This document shows positions 18,802 through 28,552 of a stretch of 64,000 bases of DNA, piece after piece; position 1 is the stretch's first letter, and every line of letters begins with the position of its first letter. The stretch is taken from NCBI RefSeq assembly GCF_002979455.1, contig NZ_PCOU01000011.1, positions 1-64,000 of the forward strand. The letters run 5' to 3'. Made by a program: the position numbers and the translations under genes. The DNA is from Chryseobacterium sp. MYb7. Its GTDB lineage: Bacteria > Bacteroidota > Bacteroidia > Flavobacteriales > Weeksellaceae. The notes under the pieces are model-generated. The model was not told where the DNA came from. It searched no databases and worked only from the letters and a program-made list of their open reading frames with translations.

Positions 18802-20010
18802 ATGAAGAAAAATCATCATAAAAAGAAACCTGGATTCTTTAAGAAATGGTCTGCCAAGCTGCACCTTTGGTTCGGGTTGGGAATAGGCTTTCTAATCTTT
18901 ATTATCTCTATTACTGGCGCATTATACGTTTTTAAGGATGAAGTGGAAAACATCACCCGAAAAGATGTCATTTACCATCATGAGCAAAATATTGAACAGA
19001 AGCAGGTTCTTCCTATCAGAGTAATGGAAAAGGTTGTTGCAGAGCAGGTAAAAGAGAAATACCCCATCCACTGGGTAAATGTTCCTATTGACAAGACGCA
19101 GTCTTATATGTTCTTCTGGTATGAGCATAATACGGATGCCTGGAACTATTTTGATGAATTTCCCATCTACAAACAGGCTTATGTAAACCCATACACAGGG
19201 AAGGTACTGAGAGTCTATGATGAGAAAAACGGCTTCTTCAATATTGTAAAAATGATCCACTGGAGCTACCTTTTGAAGCAGGACTGGGGAACTTATGTAG
19301 TGGGAATTCCTGTTATCATTTTTATCATTATGCTGATATCGGGTATTATTCTTTGGTGGCCTAAAAACAAAGCCGCAAGAAAACAGCGTTTTGCTTTCAA
19401 ATGGAAAAATATTAAAAGCTGGAAACGAAAAAACTATGACCTTCATAATGTCTTAGGATTTTACGCCTCGATTTTTGCTTTAATCTTATCTATTACAGGA
19501 CTTTTCTATGCGTTTTTTGTAGTTCAGGCCATGATTTATGTGATATTTTCCGGTGGTGAAACCAAGTACCCTGATTTTTCACATATCAAGACAAAAGCTC
19601 CTATTGAGCTGAGAACAGAAGGAACACTGGATAAAATCATCAATACAGTACAAACAAAATATCCGGATTCCTATGGTTTTGCCATAGACTTAGGCCATCC
19701 ACATATGGATGATCATGAACATCCTAACTTTGAGGTATATGTAAAACACCTTTCTTATTCTTATCATAAAAGCAGCAGCTTAATCTTTGATGAAAATTCC
19801 GGAGAATTGCTTCATACTCATGATCCCAAGGACAAAAACTTCGGGGAAAAAGTAGTAAGTGCTAATTATGATATCCACGTAGGAGCTATTTTAGGACTTC
19901 CGACCAAGATCATTGCTTTTATTGTAAGTATTATCTGTGCCTCTCTTCCGGTAACTGGATTTATGATCTGGTGGGGAAGAAAAAAGAAAAAAACAGTAAA
20001 AACGGTTTAA
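18802..20010 (+). CDS. PepSY-associated membrane protein 2
   Basis: A 402-residue paralogue of the protein at 15437-16636, alike from the His/Lys-rich N-terminus (MKKNHHKKK) through KKWSAKLHLWFGL to the C-terminal PVTGF.WWG motif. It has the same four-segment membrane topology with a large domain facing the periplasm. The third quarter differs most, with a His-rich stretch (GHPHMDDHEHPNFEVY) that could bind metal. Probable role: inner-membrane partner of siderophore uptake, perhaps in iron reduction. It is the last gene of the cluster. Confidence 0.88.
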   Translation: MKKNHHKKKPGFFKKWSAKLHLWFGLGIGFLIFIISITGALYVFKDEVENITRKDVIYHHEQNIEQKQVLPIRVMEKVVAEQVKEKYPIHWVNVPIDKTQSYMFFWYEHNTDAWNYFDEFPIYKQAYVNPYTGKVLRVYDEKNGFFNIVKMIHWSYLLKQDWGTYVVGIPVIIFIIMLISGIILWWPKNKAARKQRFAFKWKNIKSWKRKNYDLHNVLGFYASIFALILSITGLFYAFFVVQAMIYVIFSGGETKYPDFSHIKTKAPIELRTEGTLDKIINTVQTKYPDSYGFAIDLGHPHMDDHEHPNFEVYVKHLSYSYHKSSSLIFDENSGELLHTHDPKDKNFGEKVVSANYDIHVGAILGLPTKIIAFIVSIICASLPVTGFMIWWGRKKKKTVKTV

Positions 20011-20089
20011 CATATTAAATAAAACGGAGTTAATAATCCATTAATACAATCTTTTTTATAATTTTAGCCCCTAGAATTTAATAATAGAA

Positions 20090-21058
20090 ATGTCATTAAT
20101 AGATTTATCAAAACAAGTTGCCCTTGGAGTTGACATCGGCGGAACCAATACTAAATTCGGAATCGTAAACCACCGTGGAGAAGTTCTGGATAAAGGAAAT
20201 CTTAGAACTGATGCTTATGATAAAGTAGAAGATTTCATTGATGCTTTATATGAACATGTTCGTCCAATGATGGAAAAATATGGTACTGAAGCACACTTTG
20301 ACGGAATCGGAGTAGGTGCTCCCAACGCAAACTACTACAAAGGAACCATAGAACTTGCCCCCAACCTACCCTGGAAAGGAGTCATTCCATTTGCAGAGCT
20401 GATGACTGCAAAGTTTAATCTTCCTTGTACAGTAACCAATGACGCCAATGCTGCAGCCCTTGGAGAAATGCTTTTCGGAGCAGCTAGAGGAATGAAGGAT
20501 TTCATTATGATTACCCTGGGAACAGGAGTAGGAAGTGGAATTATCGCTAACGGAAGCTTAATCTATGGACACGACGGGTTTGCCGGAGAATTAGGACATA
20601 CAATTGTAAAACCAGGGGGTAGAAAACACTGGAGCACAGGTTCTGAAGGAAGTCTCGAGGCTTATGCTTCTGCTACAGGAATTACCATTACAGCAAAGAA
20701 AATGAGAGCTGAGTTCCCGGAATCTATGCTGAACCAATATCCTGAAGACGAAATTAATTCTAAAACAGTATACGAGTGTGCTATCAAAGAAGACCCAATT
20801 GCTATTGAAGTTTTCAGATATACAGGACAGAAGCTGGGTGAAGCATTAGCTAATTTTGTAATGTTCTCTTCACCTGAAGCTATTCTTCTTTTCGGAGGAG
20901 TAATCAAAGCTGGAGATTTTATTTTAAAACCTGCTAAGCTTCATATGGAAAGAAACCTTCTTCCCATTTTCAGAAATAAAGTAAAGCTGGTATTCAGTGA
21001 ACTAGACGAAGCAGATGCTGCTATTCTTGGAGCAAGTGCTTTGGTTTGGGAAAAATAA
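20090..21058 (+). CDS. ROK family sugar kinase, cysteine-free variant
   Basis: A 322-residue ROK-family protein. The phosphate-binding motif DIGGTNTKFG begins at residue 15, TNDANAAALGE carries the catalytic Asp, and LGTGVGSGII follows. ROK kinases phosphorylate glucose or related sugars with ATP. The zinc-binding segment of the family (CxCGxxGCxE) is present in position but carries no cysteine: it reads GRKHWSTGSEGSLEAYASA. The length is usual. No DNA-binding domain is present, so this is a kinase rather than a repressor. It is transcribed alone and has a terminator at 21082-21112. Confidence 0.88.
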   Translation: MSLIDLSKQVALGVDIGGTNTKFGIVNHRGEVLDKGNLRTDAYDKVEDFIDALYEHVRPMMEKYGTEAHFDGIGVGAPNANYYKGTIELAPNLPWKGVIPFAELMTAKFNLPCTVTNDANAAALGEMLFGAARGMKDFIMITLGTGVGSGIIANGSLIYGHDGFAGELGHTIVKPGGRKHWSTGSEGSLEAYASATGITITAKKMRAEFPESMLNQYPEDEINSKTVYECAIKEDPIAIEVFRYTGQKLGEALANFVMFSSPEAILLFGGVIKAGDFILKPAKLHMERNLLPIFRNKVKLVFSELDEADAAILGASALVWEK

Positions 21059-21081
21059 ATAATACCTTTTTTAAATGATAC

Positions 21082-21112
21082 AAAGCATCCTTTTTAGGGT
21101 GCTTTCTTTTTT
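21082..21112 (+). terminator. Terminator of the ROK kinase gene
   Basis: AAAGCATCCT (21082-21091) pairs with AGGGTGCTTT (21096-21105) over ten pairs with one G-U, followed by CTTTTTT. Confidence 0.85.
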
Positions 21113-21143
21113 CCGCAGATTGCACAGATTTTCACAGATGATC

Positions 21144-21197
21144 GGGTTGCATTTTTCTTGTGTTTATTCCTGAAAACATTAGTGTTATTGGTGTTTA
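21144..21197 (-). repeat. Dispersed repeat TAAACACYAAY, copy 1
   Basis: Read on the minus strand it begins TAAACACCAATAACACTAAT and continues with TTTTC...AAACACAAG. It aligns to 28552-28602 on the plus strand, which starts TAAACACTAACGGCGCTAAT. Both are intergenic. Confidence 0.55.
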
Positions 21198-21206
21198 AAA
21201 TTAAAG

Positions 21207-21268
21207 TGCTTCGACTCCGCTCAGCATGACATTGCTAATACTAACTGTTAAAAAACTTAGGTATTATA
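21207..21268 (+). repeat. Dispersed intergenic repeat, copy 2
   Basis: Second copy of the repeat at 27-90, starting TGCTTCGACTCCGCTCAGCA. Confidence 0.75.
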
Positions 21269-21397
21269 TCTGTTATTTTACATTCTACCCCATATCTATA
21301 AAAACAGCTTGTAATTGTGTTTAAAATCATTTGTCACATCTATCATTATAATTTGAGTTTAAGACATAAAATCATGTTCAAATGAAAAAGTTTTTCA

Positions 21398-21405
21398 TAC
21401 TTTTG
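21398..21405 (+). promoter_or_regulatory. -7 box of msrA
   Basis: TACTTTTG is an exact TAnnTTTG match, 52 bp before the msrA ATG. A 17-codon open frame (21382-21435) overlaps this box and is therefore unlikely to be translated from this promoter. Confidence 0.5.
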
Positions 21406-21457
21406 ATCAGCTTTTTCCGGATCTGGAAAAGATAACACAACAATATAATTACCAAAA

Positions 21458-22012
21458 ATGGACAACAATAATTTAGACCAGATTACTTTCGGTGGCGGAT
21501 GCTTCTGGTGTGTAGAAAGCTGTTTCAATATGCTGAAAGGGGTACAATCTGCTATTTCAGGATATTCTGGAGGACATAAAGATAATCCGACATATCAGGA
21601 AGTCTGTACTGGAGAAACAGGACATGCAGAAGTGGTACAGATCACTTATGATCCTGCAGTTATTTCTTACGAACAATTAATGGATGTATTTTTCTTCCTT
21701 CATGATCCTACTCAATTAAACAGGCAAGGAAATGATATCGGAACTCAATACCGCTCTGTAATTTATTATAAAGACGAAGCTGAAAAAGCAAAAGCTGAAG
21801 AAGCTATCAAAGTGTCTCAGAAATCAGGAAGATGGGCTGGAACTTACGTTACAGAATTAACGAAATTCGATAAATTCTGGGCGGCAGAACAATATCATCA
21901 GGGATATTACAACGAAAACCCGACACAGCCTTATTGCAGCGCTGTAGTAGGCCCTAAAATTCAGAAGTTTAAAAAACATTTCGGAGAACTGGGAATGTTG
22001 AATGTAGAATAA
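21458..22012 (+). CDS. msrA: Peptide-methionine (S)-S-oxide reductase
   Basis: A 184-residue MsrA enzyme that reduces methionine-S-sulfoxide in oxidised proteins and in the free amino acid. The catalytic signature GGGCFWC places the active Cys at residue 15. Further conserved segments are GYSGG, EVVQITYDP, GTQYRSVIYY and HQGYY. No signal peptide is present, so this is the cytoplasmic form. No MsrB domain is fused. It stands alone and converges with susD across the bidirectional terminator at 22200-22232. Confidence 0.95.
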   Translation: MDNNNLDQITFGGGCFWCVESCFNMLKGVQSAISGYSGGHKDNPTYQEVCTGETGHAEVVQITYDPAVISYEQLMDVFFFLHDPTQLNRQGNDIGTQYRSVIYYKDEAEKAKAEEAIKVSQKSGRWAGTYVTELTKFDKFWAAEQYHQGYYNENPTQPYCSAVVGPKIQKFKKHFGELGMLNVE

Positions 22013-22199
22013 AATTTTGTAAATTTTAAGTTTTGGCTAAAGCCAGATGGATGTTCGATATTTTGTTAAACGGACTCCCTTCGTGAACTGGCGTTCGTAA
22101 TCTGCCAGATTATGCTCAGGATAATGTTCCGTTCCTATTGATGTTTACTATCATTATCACAATTTTAGCAGAATATTTACAAACCGATATAAAATAACA
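22013..22199. other. Intergenic, degenerate repeat-like sequence
   Basis: No gene was found. The segment includes a short palindrome GGCTAAAGCC and several imperfect inverted pieces (for example CTGGC...GCCAG), which suggests a decayed intergenic repeat. Confidence 0.35.
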
Positions 22200-22232
22200 G
22201 AAGCGAAGAGGAAATCTCTTCGCTTCTTGTTT
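22200..22232. terminator. Bidirectional terminator between msrA and susD
   Basis: GAAGCGAAGAG (22200-22210) pairs perfectly with CTCTTCGCTTC (22216-22226) around a five-base loop. T-rich sequence follows on the plus strand (TTGTTTG) and, more weakly, on the minus strand. Confidence 0.75.
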
Positions 22233-22263
22233 GACGCAAAAAATAATTGTTTATAAAAAGAAA

Positions 22264-24024
22264 CTAATATCCTGGATTCTGGGTAAAATCTTTTGAGGCA
22301 TCAATAGTTGCCTGAGGAATAGGAAAAATTCTTCTGTAAGGCTGAGAAGCTGGTTTTGCTGTTCCCGGCAAATCAAATTTCCCAAATCGGATCATCGCCT
22401 TTCTTCTGTACATTTCCCAATACAATTCATATCCTGATTCTTTAAAAAGGGTATTCTGATCTAAAGAAGCAAGAGCAACTCCCGGAGTATTGTTCTTTAA
22501 AGCATTATTCGTTCTGCTTGTTCTCAGTTTATTCACATCTGCCAACGCACCCGACATATTTCCGCTTCTTAAATAAGCTTCTGCTCTCATCATATAGATG
22601 GTTCCTAGTCTGTACAAAGGCACATCCATTCCGCTTGTTCCGTTGTTTCCATATCCCGGATCGAATTCAAATTTAAAGTTTCTTACCCCTCTGTTGATCT
22701 GAGCTTGTGTAAATACAGATTCTGAAGGGTTGTCAAAATTCAATTCAGGAGTAAAATCTGCGGCAAGTGTTGTATTTTTTTCGGTAAATAATTTATAGAC
22801 CTTAATTCTTCCATCTGCTGTCATATCAAAGTTTCCGTCAGCAAGAAGTTTAGGCCCGTATTGCTGCCCTACCTGCAGGCCTCTGTTGAAATGAAACCAT
22901 GGTTTTCCTGTTCCTTCTACTTTGCTGGATGAGGGCACACTTACATCTGTTCCGTCATTTCTGAACCATGTTCCGTCTGCATACTGATAAGATCTCTGAA
23001 AACGCGGATCATCATGATTTCCGTTCCATGAATAATAGAATTCCGGGGTAATGCATGATGCATTGGTTCCTCTGTTATCAGGCGATGGCTTCTGGATTCT
23101 TTCCATAGACATATACGCAAGGTCGTTATCTGAAGTCTTGTCTGTATTTTTCTTCTGAACGATCGAAAAAATCATTTCCTTACTTGTGTCATTATTGATA
23201 TCAAAATTGTGGAAATAGTTAGACTCCAGACTGAAGTGTGGATTGTTGATCAACAAATTCGAATATTCAATTACTTTATCCATATCCGTTCCCGAGCCAT
23301 TCACCGCCTGTTCCAAAAAGTTGAAAGATCCTGCCGTTTTATTCTTCAAAACAGCTCTATTAAGATACATATCTGCAAGAAATGCATAAGCTGCCTGCTT
23401 TGTAAATCTTCCGGCGTGCGTGTTCTGTGTTTTAATATCTGCCAGATTGGGAATAAGCCCTTCTACTTCAGTAATCAGAGCATCAATGGTAGTTTCTGCC
23501 TTTTTAATCTGAATAGGAGCATTAATATTATTGGGATCTCTGTAAGGAGCCTGCCCGAAAAGATCAATCGTTGTATACGTATAATAGGCCAATAGTCCTT
23601 TTGCTTCAGCTAAAAATAAAGCCCGGTTTGTGCTGTTGCTTTTTTCAATACTTGAAATGGCTGTCAAAGACTTTGTAATTCCAAAATTCAGGGAATTCCA
23701 GGTTGTTTTTACTACATCACTGCCTGCATCCCATGAGAATTCATGCATCGCTCTCCATTTTCCGCCATCACCCCAGTCGCTTCCTCTTGTTGGTAATAAC
23801 GCTTCATCAGTAGAATATTCCTGCAAGGCAAAAACGTTTCCGTGGTCTACAAAAGTTCCGTCTCCCAGCTGGCTGTAAGCAGCGGCAAGAGCAGCTTCAG
23901 GATCTGCCGTTTCAGAACCCAATACCTCATCGATCACTTTTTCATCCAGATTGGTACATCCCATTAAAGAAAATACAGCAATGGATAATACAATTTTATT
24001 GATATTTAAAAATTTAGATTTCAT
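22264..24024 (-). CDS. SusD/RagB-family nutrient-binding lipoprotein
   Basis: A 586-residue outer-membrane lipoprotein. The lipobox SLMGC puts the lipidated Cys near residue 23. SusD-like features are an N-terminal helical (TPR-like) scaffold, LYRLGTIYMMRAEAYLRSGN near the C-terminal end and the closing PIPQATIDAS...NPGY. SusD proteins cap a SusC TonB-dependent transporter and capture glycans or peptides. It lies 13 bp after the susC gene, which carries a premature stop, so the pair may no longer work. No glycoside hydrolase lies nearby, so the substrate cannot be inferred. Confidence 0.93.
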   Translation of the reverse strand: MKSKFLNINKIVLSIAVFSLMGCTNLDEKVIDEVLGSETADPEAALAAAYSQLGDGTFVDHGNVFALQEYSTDEALLPTRGSDWGDGGKWRAMHEFSWDAGSDVVKTTWNSLNFGITKSLTAISSIEKSNSTNRALFLAEAKGLLAYYTYTTIDLFGQAPYRDPNNINAPIQIKKAETTIDALITEVEGLIPNLADIKTQNTHAGRFTKQAAYAFLADMYLNRAVLKNKTAGSFNFLEQAVNGSGTDMDKVIEYSNLLINNPHFSLESNYFHNFDINNDTSKEMIFSIVQKKNTDKTSDNDLAYMSMERIQKPSPDNRGTNASCITPEFYYSWNGNHDDPRFQRSYQYADGTWFRNDGTDVSVPSSSKVEGTGKPWFHFNRGLQVGQQYGPKLLADGNFDMTADGRIKVYKLFTEKNTTLAADFTPELNFDNPSESVFTQAQINRGVRNFKFEFDPGYGNNGTSGMDVPLYRLGTIYMMRAEAYLRSGNMSGALADVNKLRTSRTNNALKNNTPGVALASLDQNTLFKESGYELYWEMYRRKAMIRFGKFDLPGTAKPASQPYRRIFPIPQATIDASKDFTQNPGY

Positions 24025-24037
24025 GATTTTTTTTCAA

Positions 24038-27000
24038 TTAAAATTTAACAGTAGCTCCCAAAATGAAAGTCTTTGCAGACGGATAAGTAGTATAATCAAT
24101 TCCCAGAGACTGGTTTCCACTCACCTGTTTGTTGGTATCCACTAATGGATCATACCCAGAGTAGCTTGTAAGGGTAAGCAGGTTTTGTGCACTTACATAC
24201 AAATTGATACTTCTCAAAAACTTCAGTTGGCTGGTATCGAAAGTGTATCCTAATTTCACGTTATTTAATCTGATAAAGTCTGACTTTTCAAGATAAAGGG
24301 ATGATAGCTGAGGCTGATTGGTGAAATTGGCTCCTGATTCGTAGAAGTTTTTCAAAACATTTCTATCTGAAGCTAAGTTATTGATATTTAAATCCAATGC
24401 AGTATTATTCACAAGGTAGCCACCCGTTTGTCCGATGAAAGAGAATGAGAAATCAAACTTCTTGTATTTCATATAAGAATTGATCCCGAAAGTGAAATTC
24501 GGAATAGCTCCTTCAAAGATCTTTCTGTCATTCTGATCAATTCTTCCATCATTGTTTACATCTTCATAGATATATTTTCCGTTGGCATCTACTCCCAGAT
24601 AGTTCAACATATAAAAAGATCCAACTTCGTAGCCATTTTTGTAAATATTGGCAGTCACTCCGGAAAGCCCAGGTCCTGAAACCTCCCCTGAATAAATAGC
24701 CGAAACCGGAAGGTCTTTTACTACGTTATTAACCGTTGCTCCATTGACATCAAAGTTCCATGTGAAATTTTCAGTTTTAATGATTTCTGAACCTAAAGAG
24801 AATTCAAAACCTTTATTGACAATCTTGGCATCAACATTTTTCCACACCGTGCTTGTAGGACTTAATGGTCTGGAAGGGATATTCAGAATCGGGTCTTTTG
24901 TTACTTTGTTGTAGTATTCTAGTGATCCATACAATTTGTTTCTCCATAAGCTGAAGTCTGCTCCAATATTGGTCTGTTCCACCACTTCCCACTTCAGATC
25001 GGGATTAGGGGTTCTGTTAATTACTACTCCATTGATCAGATTTAAATTATCATATAAATAATATCCTCCGGATGGCGACAGTGAAGAGCTCGCCTGAGTA
25101 ATCTTGTTCGGAACTTCCTGGTTACCGGTTTGCCCCCAGCTTCCTCTTAATTTTAATTCATTGATGATTTGAGAATCCTTCAGGAAATTTTCATTCGAAA
25201 CCGTCCAGCCCACAGCAGCAGAAGGGAAATACCCGTATTTGTTATTCTGACCGAAACGGGTGGAACCGTCAGCTCTCAATGAAGCCGTTAATAAATATTT
25301 TTTATCAAAATTATAATTTACTCTTCCGAAATAGGACTGTAGCTCATTCTCCTGAGCATATCCCGCAGCCGGAATAAATGCTTCCCCAGAATATCCCGGG
25401 TTAATTTCCGGAGAAATTCCTGCTCCCTGATTCGCAATGTTTTTTACTCCGAAATACGTTCCTGTAGTTTTAAATTTCTGATAAGAGAAACCACCTAATA
25501 AGCTGAAATTGTGCTTGTTTAAATTAAGGTCATAAGTTAAGTAATGTTCCAAAAGCACATTATAAGAATCAAGATTAGCCTGAACGTACATTCCTTTCGG
25601 AGTTCTATCTGTAATATTAGGATACATGGTTGTATTTCTCTCGGACATTGTTTTATCAATCCCCAGGTTAAACTTATAATTCAACCCCGGTAAAATTCTC
25701 AATGTGGCTTCTGTATTCCCCAACACTCTGAAAGTATTGGTTTTATCATTGTAAACGCTCAATAGATACAATGGATTGTAATGAGCGTTCATATTGAAAT
25801 TGGTAAAGCTTCCGTTCTGGTCATATACGGAACGTGTAGGATTCGCCATCAAAGCATGGATAATCACCTGACCATCAGAACCTGCGTTGGCTCCGTTCGG
25901 GATTCCGGTTTCTTTGATGTCACTTGCCGTAAGGTTGAGCTTAATCTTTAATCTTTTATTATCAAAGAAAGATTCTTCTGCATTCAAACGGGCTGTCGTT
26001 CTTTTGAAACCACTATTCAGAATAATCCCGTCCTGATCCATATGAGAGATAGACGCAAAGTAATTTCCGGTTTCCGTAGATTTTGAAAATGAAACGGAAT
26101 GGTTAGAAGACACTGCATTTCTGAAAATTTCATCCTGCCAGTCTGTATTTCCACCATGATCATACAATTTGTTGATTCCTGCCGACCTGTATTCATCAGC
26201 GCTCATCAGGTCTAGTTTTTTAATGACTGAAGAAAAACCTTAATACGTGTCATACGTAAACAAAGGCTCTCCTTTTCTTCCTCTTTTTGTCGTTACCAAA
26301 ACAACACCGTTGGATCCTCTCGCTCCGTAGATCGCTGCTGCAGAAGCATCTTTTAAAACGGTGATAGATTCAATATCACTCGTATTTAAGAAGTTTAACG
26401 GGTTTTTTGCCTGAGCATTTCCTAAACCAATATTTGGGCCTGTAGCACTTACGGCATCGTTACTCAAAGGCACTCCATCTACAACGAATAAAGGCGTACT
26501 TCCGCTTCGGATAGAACCGATCCCTCTGATGGAAACATTCACTCCCGCTCCCGGTTCTCCACTAGACTGAACGATACGGACACCTGCGATTTTCCCCTGC
26601 ATCAGGTTGTCAACGGAAATGTTCATCCCTTCTTTGAAGTTTTCTGCTTTCAGCTGGCTCACTGCTCCCGTTAAGTCTGACTTCTTCTGAGAACCATACC
26701 CTACCAATGTAACTTCTTCAATGGAAGTGGATGCTTTTTGGGGTTCTAGTTTTACAGCAACTGAAGTACTGGAGATTTTCACCATTTGGGTTCCATATCC
26801 TTCATAAGAAATAGATAAGGTCTGCCCGATATTGGCCGAAATGGCAAATTTTCCTGAAGCATCGGTAGAAGCAGTATCTCCGGTTTCTACCACTGTGATT
26901 TTGGCGCCTTCAATAGCCGCTCCTTTCTGATCCGTTATGGTTCCGGAAATGGTTTCGTTTACCTGCGAAAACACAGGATAGTTTGAAGTAAATCCTTTCG

Positions 27001-27082
27001 CATCAGCTTGGCTCGCCACCAAAAAAATTAATGCAATCGGAATTAGCTTTTTAAACTTAAAAAAATTAATTTTGTGGTACAT
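24038..27082 (-). pseudogene. SusC/RagA TonB-linked transporter with in-frame stop
   Basis: The frame from 27082 codes for a signal peptide, a carboxypeptidase-D-like N-terminal domain, the SusC signature (LVGYGSQKKSDLTGAVS) and most of the plug (SIRGIGSIRSGSTPLFVVDG). It then meets TAA at 26240-26242 (codon 281). The same frame continues without a shift through 11 codons to ATG 26204-26206 and on through the whole barrel to 24038, ending in ILGATVKF. Without the stop the product would have 1014 residues, normal for the family. The stop falls within ...TYDTY-stop-GFSSVIKKLDL, where homologues have a Tyr codon, so one base change (TAT or TAC to TAA) explains it. No other damage is visible, so the change is recent or is a sequencing error. 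Confidence 0.88.
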
Positions 27083-27412
27083 ATCAATAAGTAAAGTAAT
27101 TGCAAGACGTTACATTGCTTATCAAAAAGCCGCTGTTGTTCCCGCAACAGTGGTTTTCTTTTCAGGCAACGGTTAGTTTTTATTTCGGCATACAAAGTAA
27201 AAGGATCTACCACAATTCTATTTTAACATAATATTATCTTAAAGTCAACAAAATATAAATATCTCAATTTGGGATAATATAAACAGACTAAATATCAAAG
27301 TTTTATACCTCTTTATTTTTTTAACATTCACAAAATTTTAAAAATTACTTAACATAATATATAAATCGTTCCTTGTAAAGAGTGATTAATTTCGCATGTA
27401 AAATGTATCGAA
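27083..27412. other. Intergenic region between susC and PI-PLC genes
   Basis: No gene was found. It holds a hairpin in the susC leader (27130-27153) and, on the minus strand, a weak -7 box TTACTTTG (27193-27200). On the plus strand a weak box TAATTTCG (27387-27394) precedes the phospholipase gene. Confidence 0.4.
27124..27153 (-). promoter_or_regulatory. Hairpin in the susC leader
   Basis: CCGCTGTTG (27130-27138) and CAACAGTGG (27145-27153) pair. On the minus strand this gives a nine-position stem with one A-C mismatch followed by CTTTTTG, as in an attenuator. On the plus strand the mismatch becomes G-U and TTTTCTTTTC follows, so it could instead end an antisense RNA. Confidence 0.4.
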
Positions 27413-28489
27413 ATGAAAAAGGCTGTTCTTCTTAGCATGTTTTTATCTTCATTCCACCTATATTGGTCACAATCTCATCCTCTTGGTGATTTAAAGATTA
27501 ATGAAGTTCAGATTATCGGATCTCATAATTCATATAAAAAAGCAATTCTTCCCGAGGTGTACAGTTATTTGGCTCAAAAAGATACGCTGAAACTTTTACC
27601 AAGGATTCAGTATGAGCACATCCCTATTCCTCAGCAACTGGACCTGGGGCTTAGAAACCTGGAAATAGATGTGTATGCAGACAGCAAAGGAGGAAAATAT
27701 GCTCATCCAAAAATTCTGGATCTTGTAAATACCTCCGAACCTTTTGATCCGGAAGGTAAAATGAAAAAGCCGGGTTACAAGATGATCCATATTACAGATA
27801 TTGATTATCAAACCTGGTATTATACATTAGAAGACTGCCTGAAGGACCTGAAAAAATGGTCAGACAAACATCCTGATCATGATCCTGTATTTATAACCCT
27901 TGAACCCAAAGATGGAAAAGCTAATCAGTTCGGAACAGAATCGGAGCATTATACAGCACAGCTTTTTGACGATCTTGATAATGAATTAAAAAAGTATCTG
28001 GGAAAAGATAAAATAATTATTCCGGATGATATCCGTGGTTCTTATACAACACTTAATGAAGCTGTTGTAAAGAAAAACTGGCCTAAAGTAAAAGACGTAA
28101 AAGGAAAATTTCTTTTTGTAATGGATAACAATGGAGAAAACAGGGATTTGTATAGTAAAGATCATCCATCTCTGAAAGGCAGAATGTTTTTCACGAATTC
28201 CACTCCGGGAACTCCTGAATCTGCTGTTTTATTTATGAATGAACCCAAGAAAGACGATAATGTGATTAAAGATCTGGTTAAAAAAGGATACATCATCCGT
28301 ACCAGAGCCGATGCCGATACCATGGAGGCACGAAATGAAGACTATTCAAGATTTGAGAAAGCCAAGCAAAGCGGTGCGCAAATCATTACAACAGATTACT
28401 ATTATCCGAGCAAGCTATTCAAATCCAATTATAAGGTAAGTTTTGACAATAACACTTATGAAAGAATGAACCCTGTAACAGGAAAATAG
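27413..28489 (+). CDS. Secreted PI-PLC-type phosphodiesterase, Ca2+-dependent family
   Basis: A 358-residue protein with a signal peptide (MKKAVLLSMFLSSFHLYWSQ), so it is exported. The segment IGSHNSYK places a catalytic His at residue 38, and LGLRNLEIDVYAD supplies acidic metal ligands, as in phosphatidylinositol-specific phospholipase C of the Ca2+-dependent bacterial family (PI-PLC X-like TIM barrel). It should cleave a phosphodiester in phosphoinositides or related lipids. The length fits the family. It converges with a secreted metallophosphoesterase, and the two may act in sequence on phospholipid-derived phosphate esters; that link is inferred only from position. Confidence 0.82.
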   Translation: MKKAVLLSMFLSSFHLYWSQSHPLGDLKINEVQIIGSHNSYKKAILPEVYSYLAQKDTLKLLPRIQYEHIPIPQQLDLGLRNLEIDVYADSKGGKYAHPKILDLVNTSEPFDPEGKMKKPGYKMIHITDIDYQTWYYTLEDCLKDLKKWSDKHPDHDPVFITLEPKDGKANQFGTESEHYTAQLFDDLDNELKKYLGKDKIIIPDDIRGSYTTLNEAVVKKNWPKVKDVKGKFLFVMDNNGENRDLYSKDHPSLKGRMFFTNSTPGTPESAVLFMNEPKKDDNVIKDLVKKGYIIRTRADADTMEARNEDYSRFEKAKQSGAQIITTDYYYPSKLFKSNYKVSFDNNTYERMNPVTGK

Positions 28490-28517
28490 TCCTGTTTTGC
28501 TATTAGATTTATAATTG

Positions 28518-28552
28518 AGGGGCTGCCTGAATGGGCAGCCTTTCTGTTTTTT
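28518..28552 (+). terminator. Terminator of the PI-PLC gene
   Basis: GGCTGCC (28521-28527) pairs with GGCAGCC (28534-28540), extended by G-U pairs, then TTTCTGTTTTTT. Confidence 0.85.

Larger units (their letters stand above)
21059..21457. other. Intergenic region with three repeat types
   Basis: After the ROK terminator (21082-21112) comes a short repeat CCGCAGATTGCACAGATT... (21113-21140), a minus-oriented copy of a 50-bp repeat (21144-21197) and a copy of the repeat found at the left edge (21207-21268). The msrA promoter then follows. No gene is supported. Confidence 0.6.

Noticed and set aside
21382-21435. 17-codon leader-like frame (MKKFFILLISFFRIWKR) upstream of msrA
   Set aside because: It overlaps the predicted -7 box of msrA, is out of frame with msrA and is too short to support.
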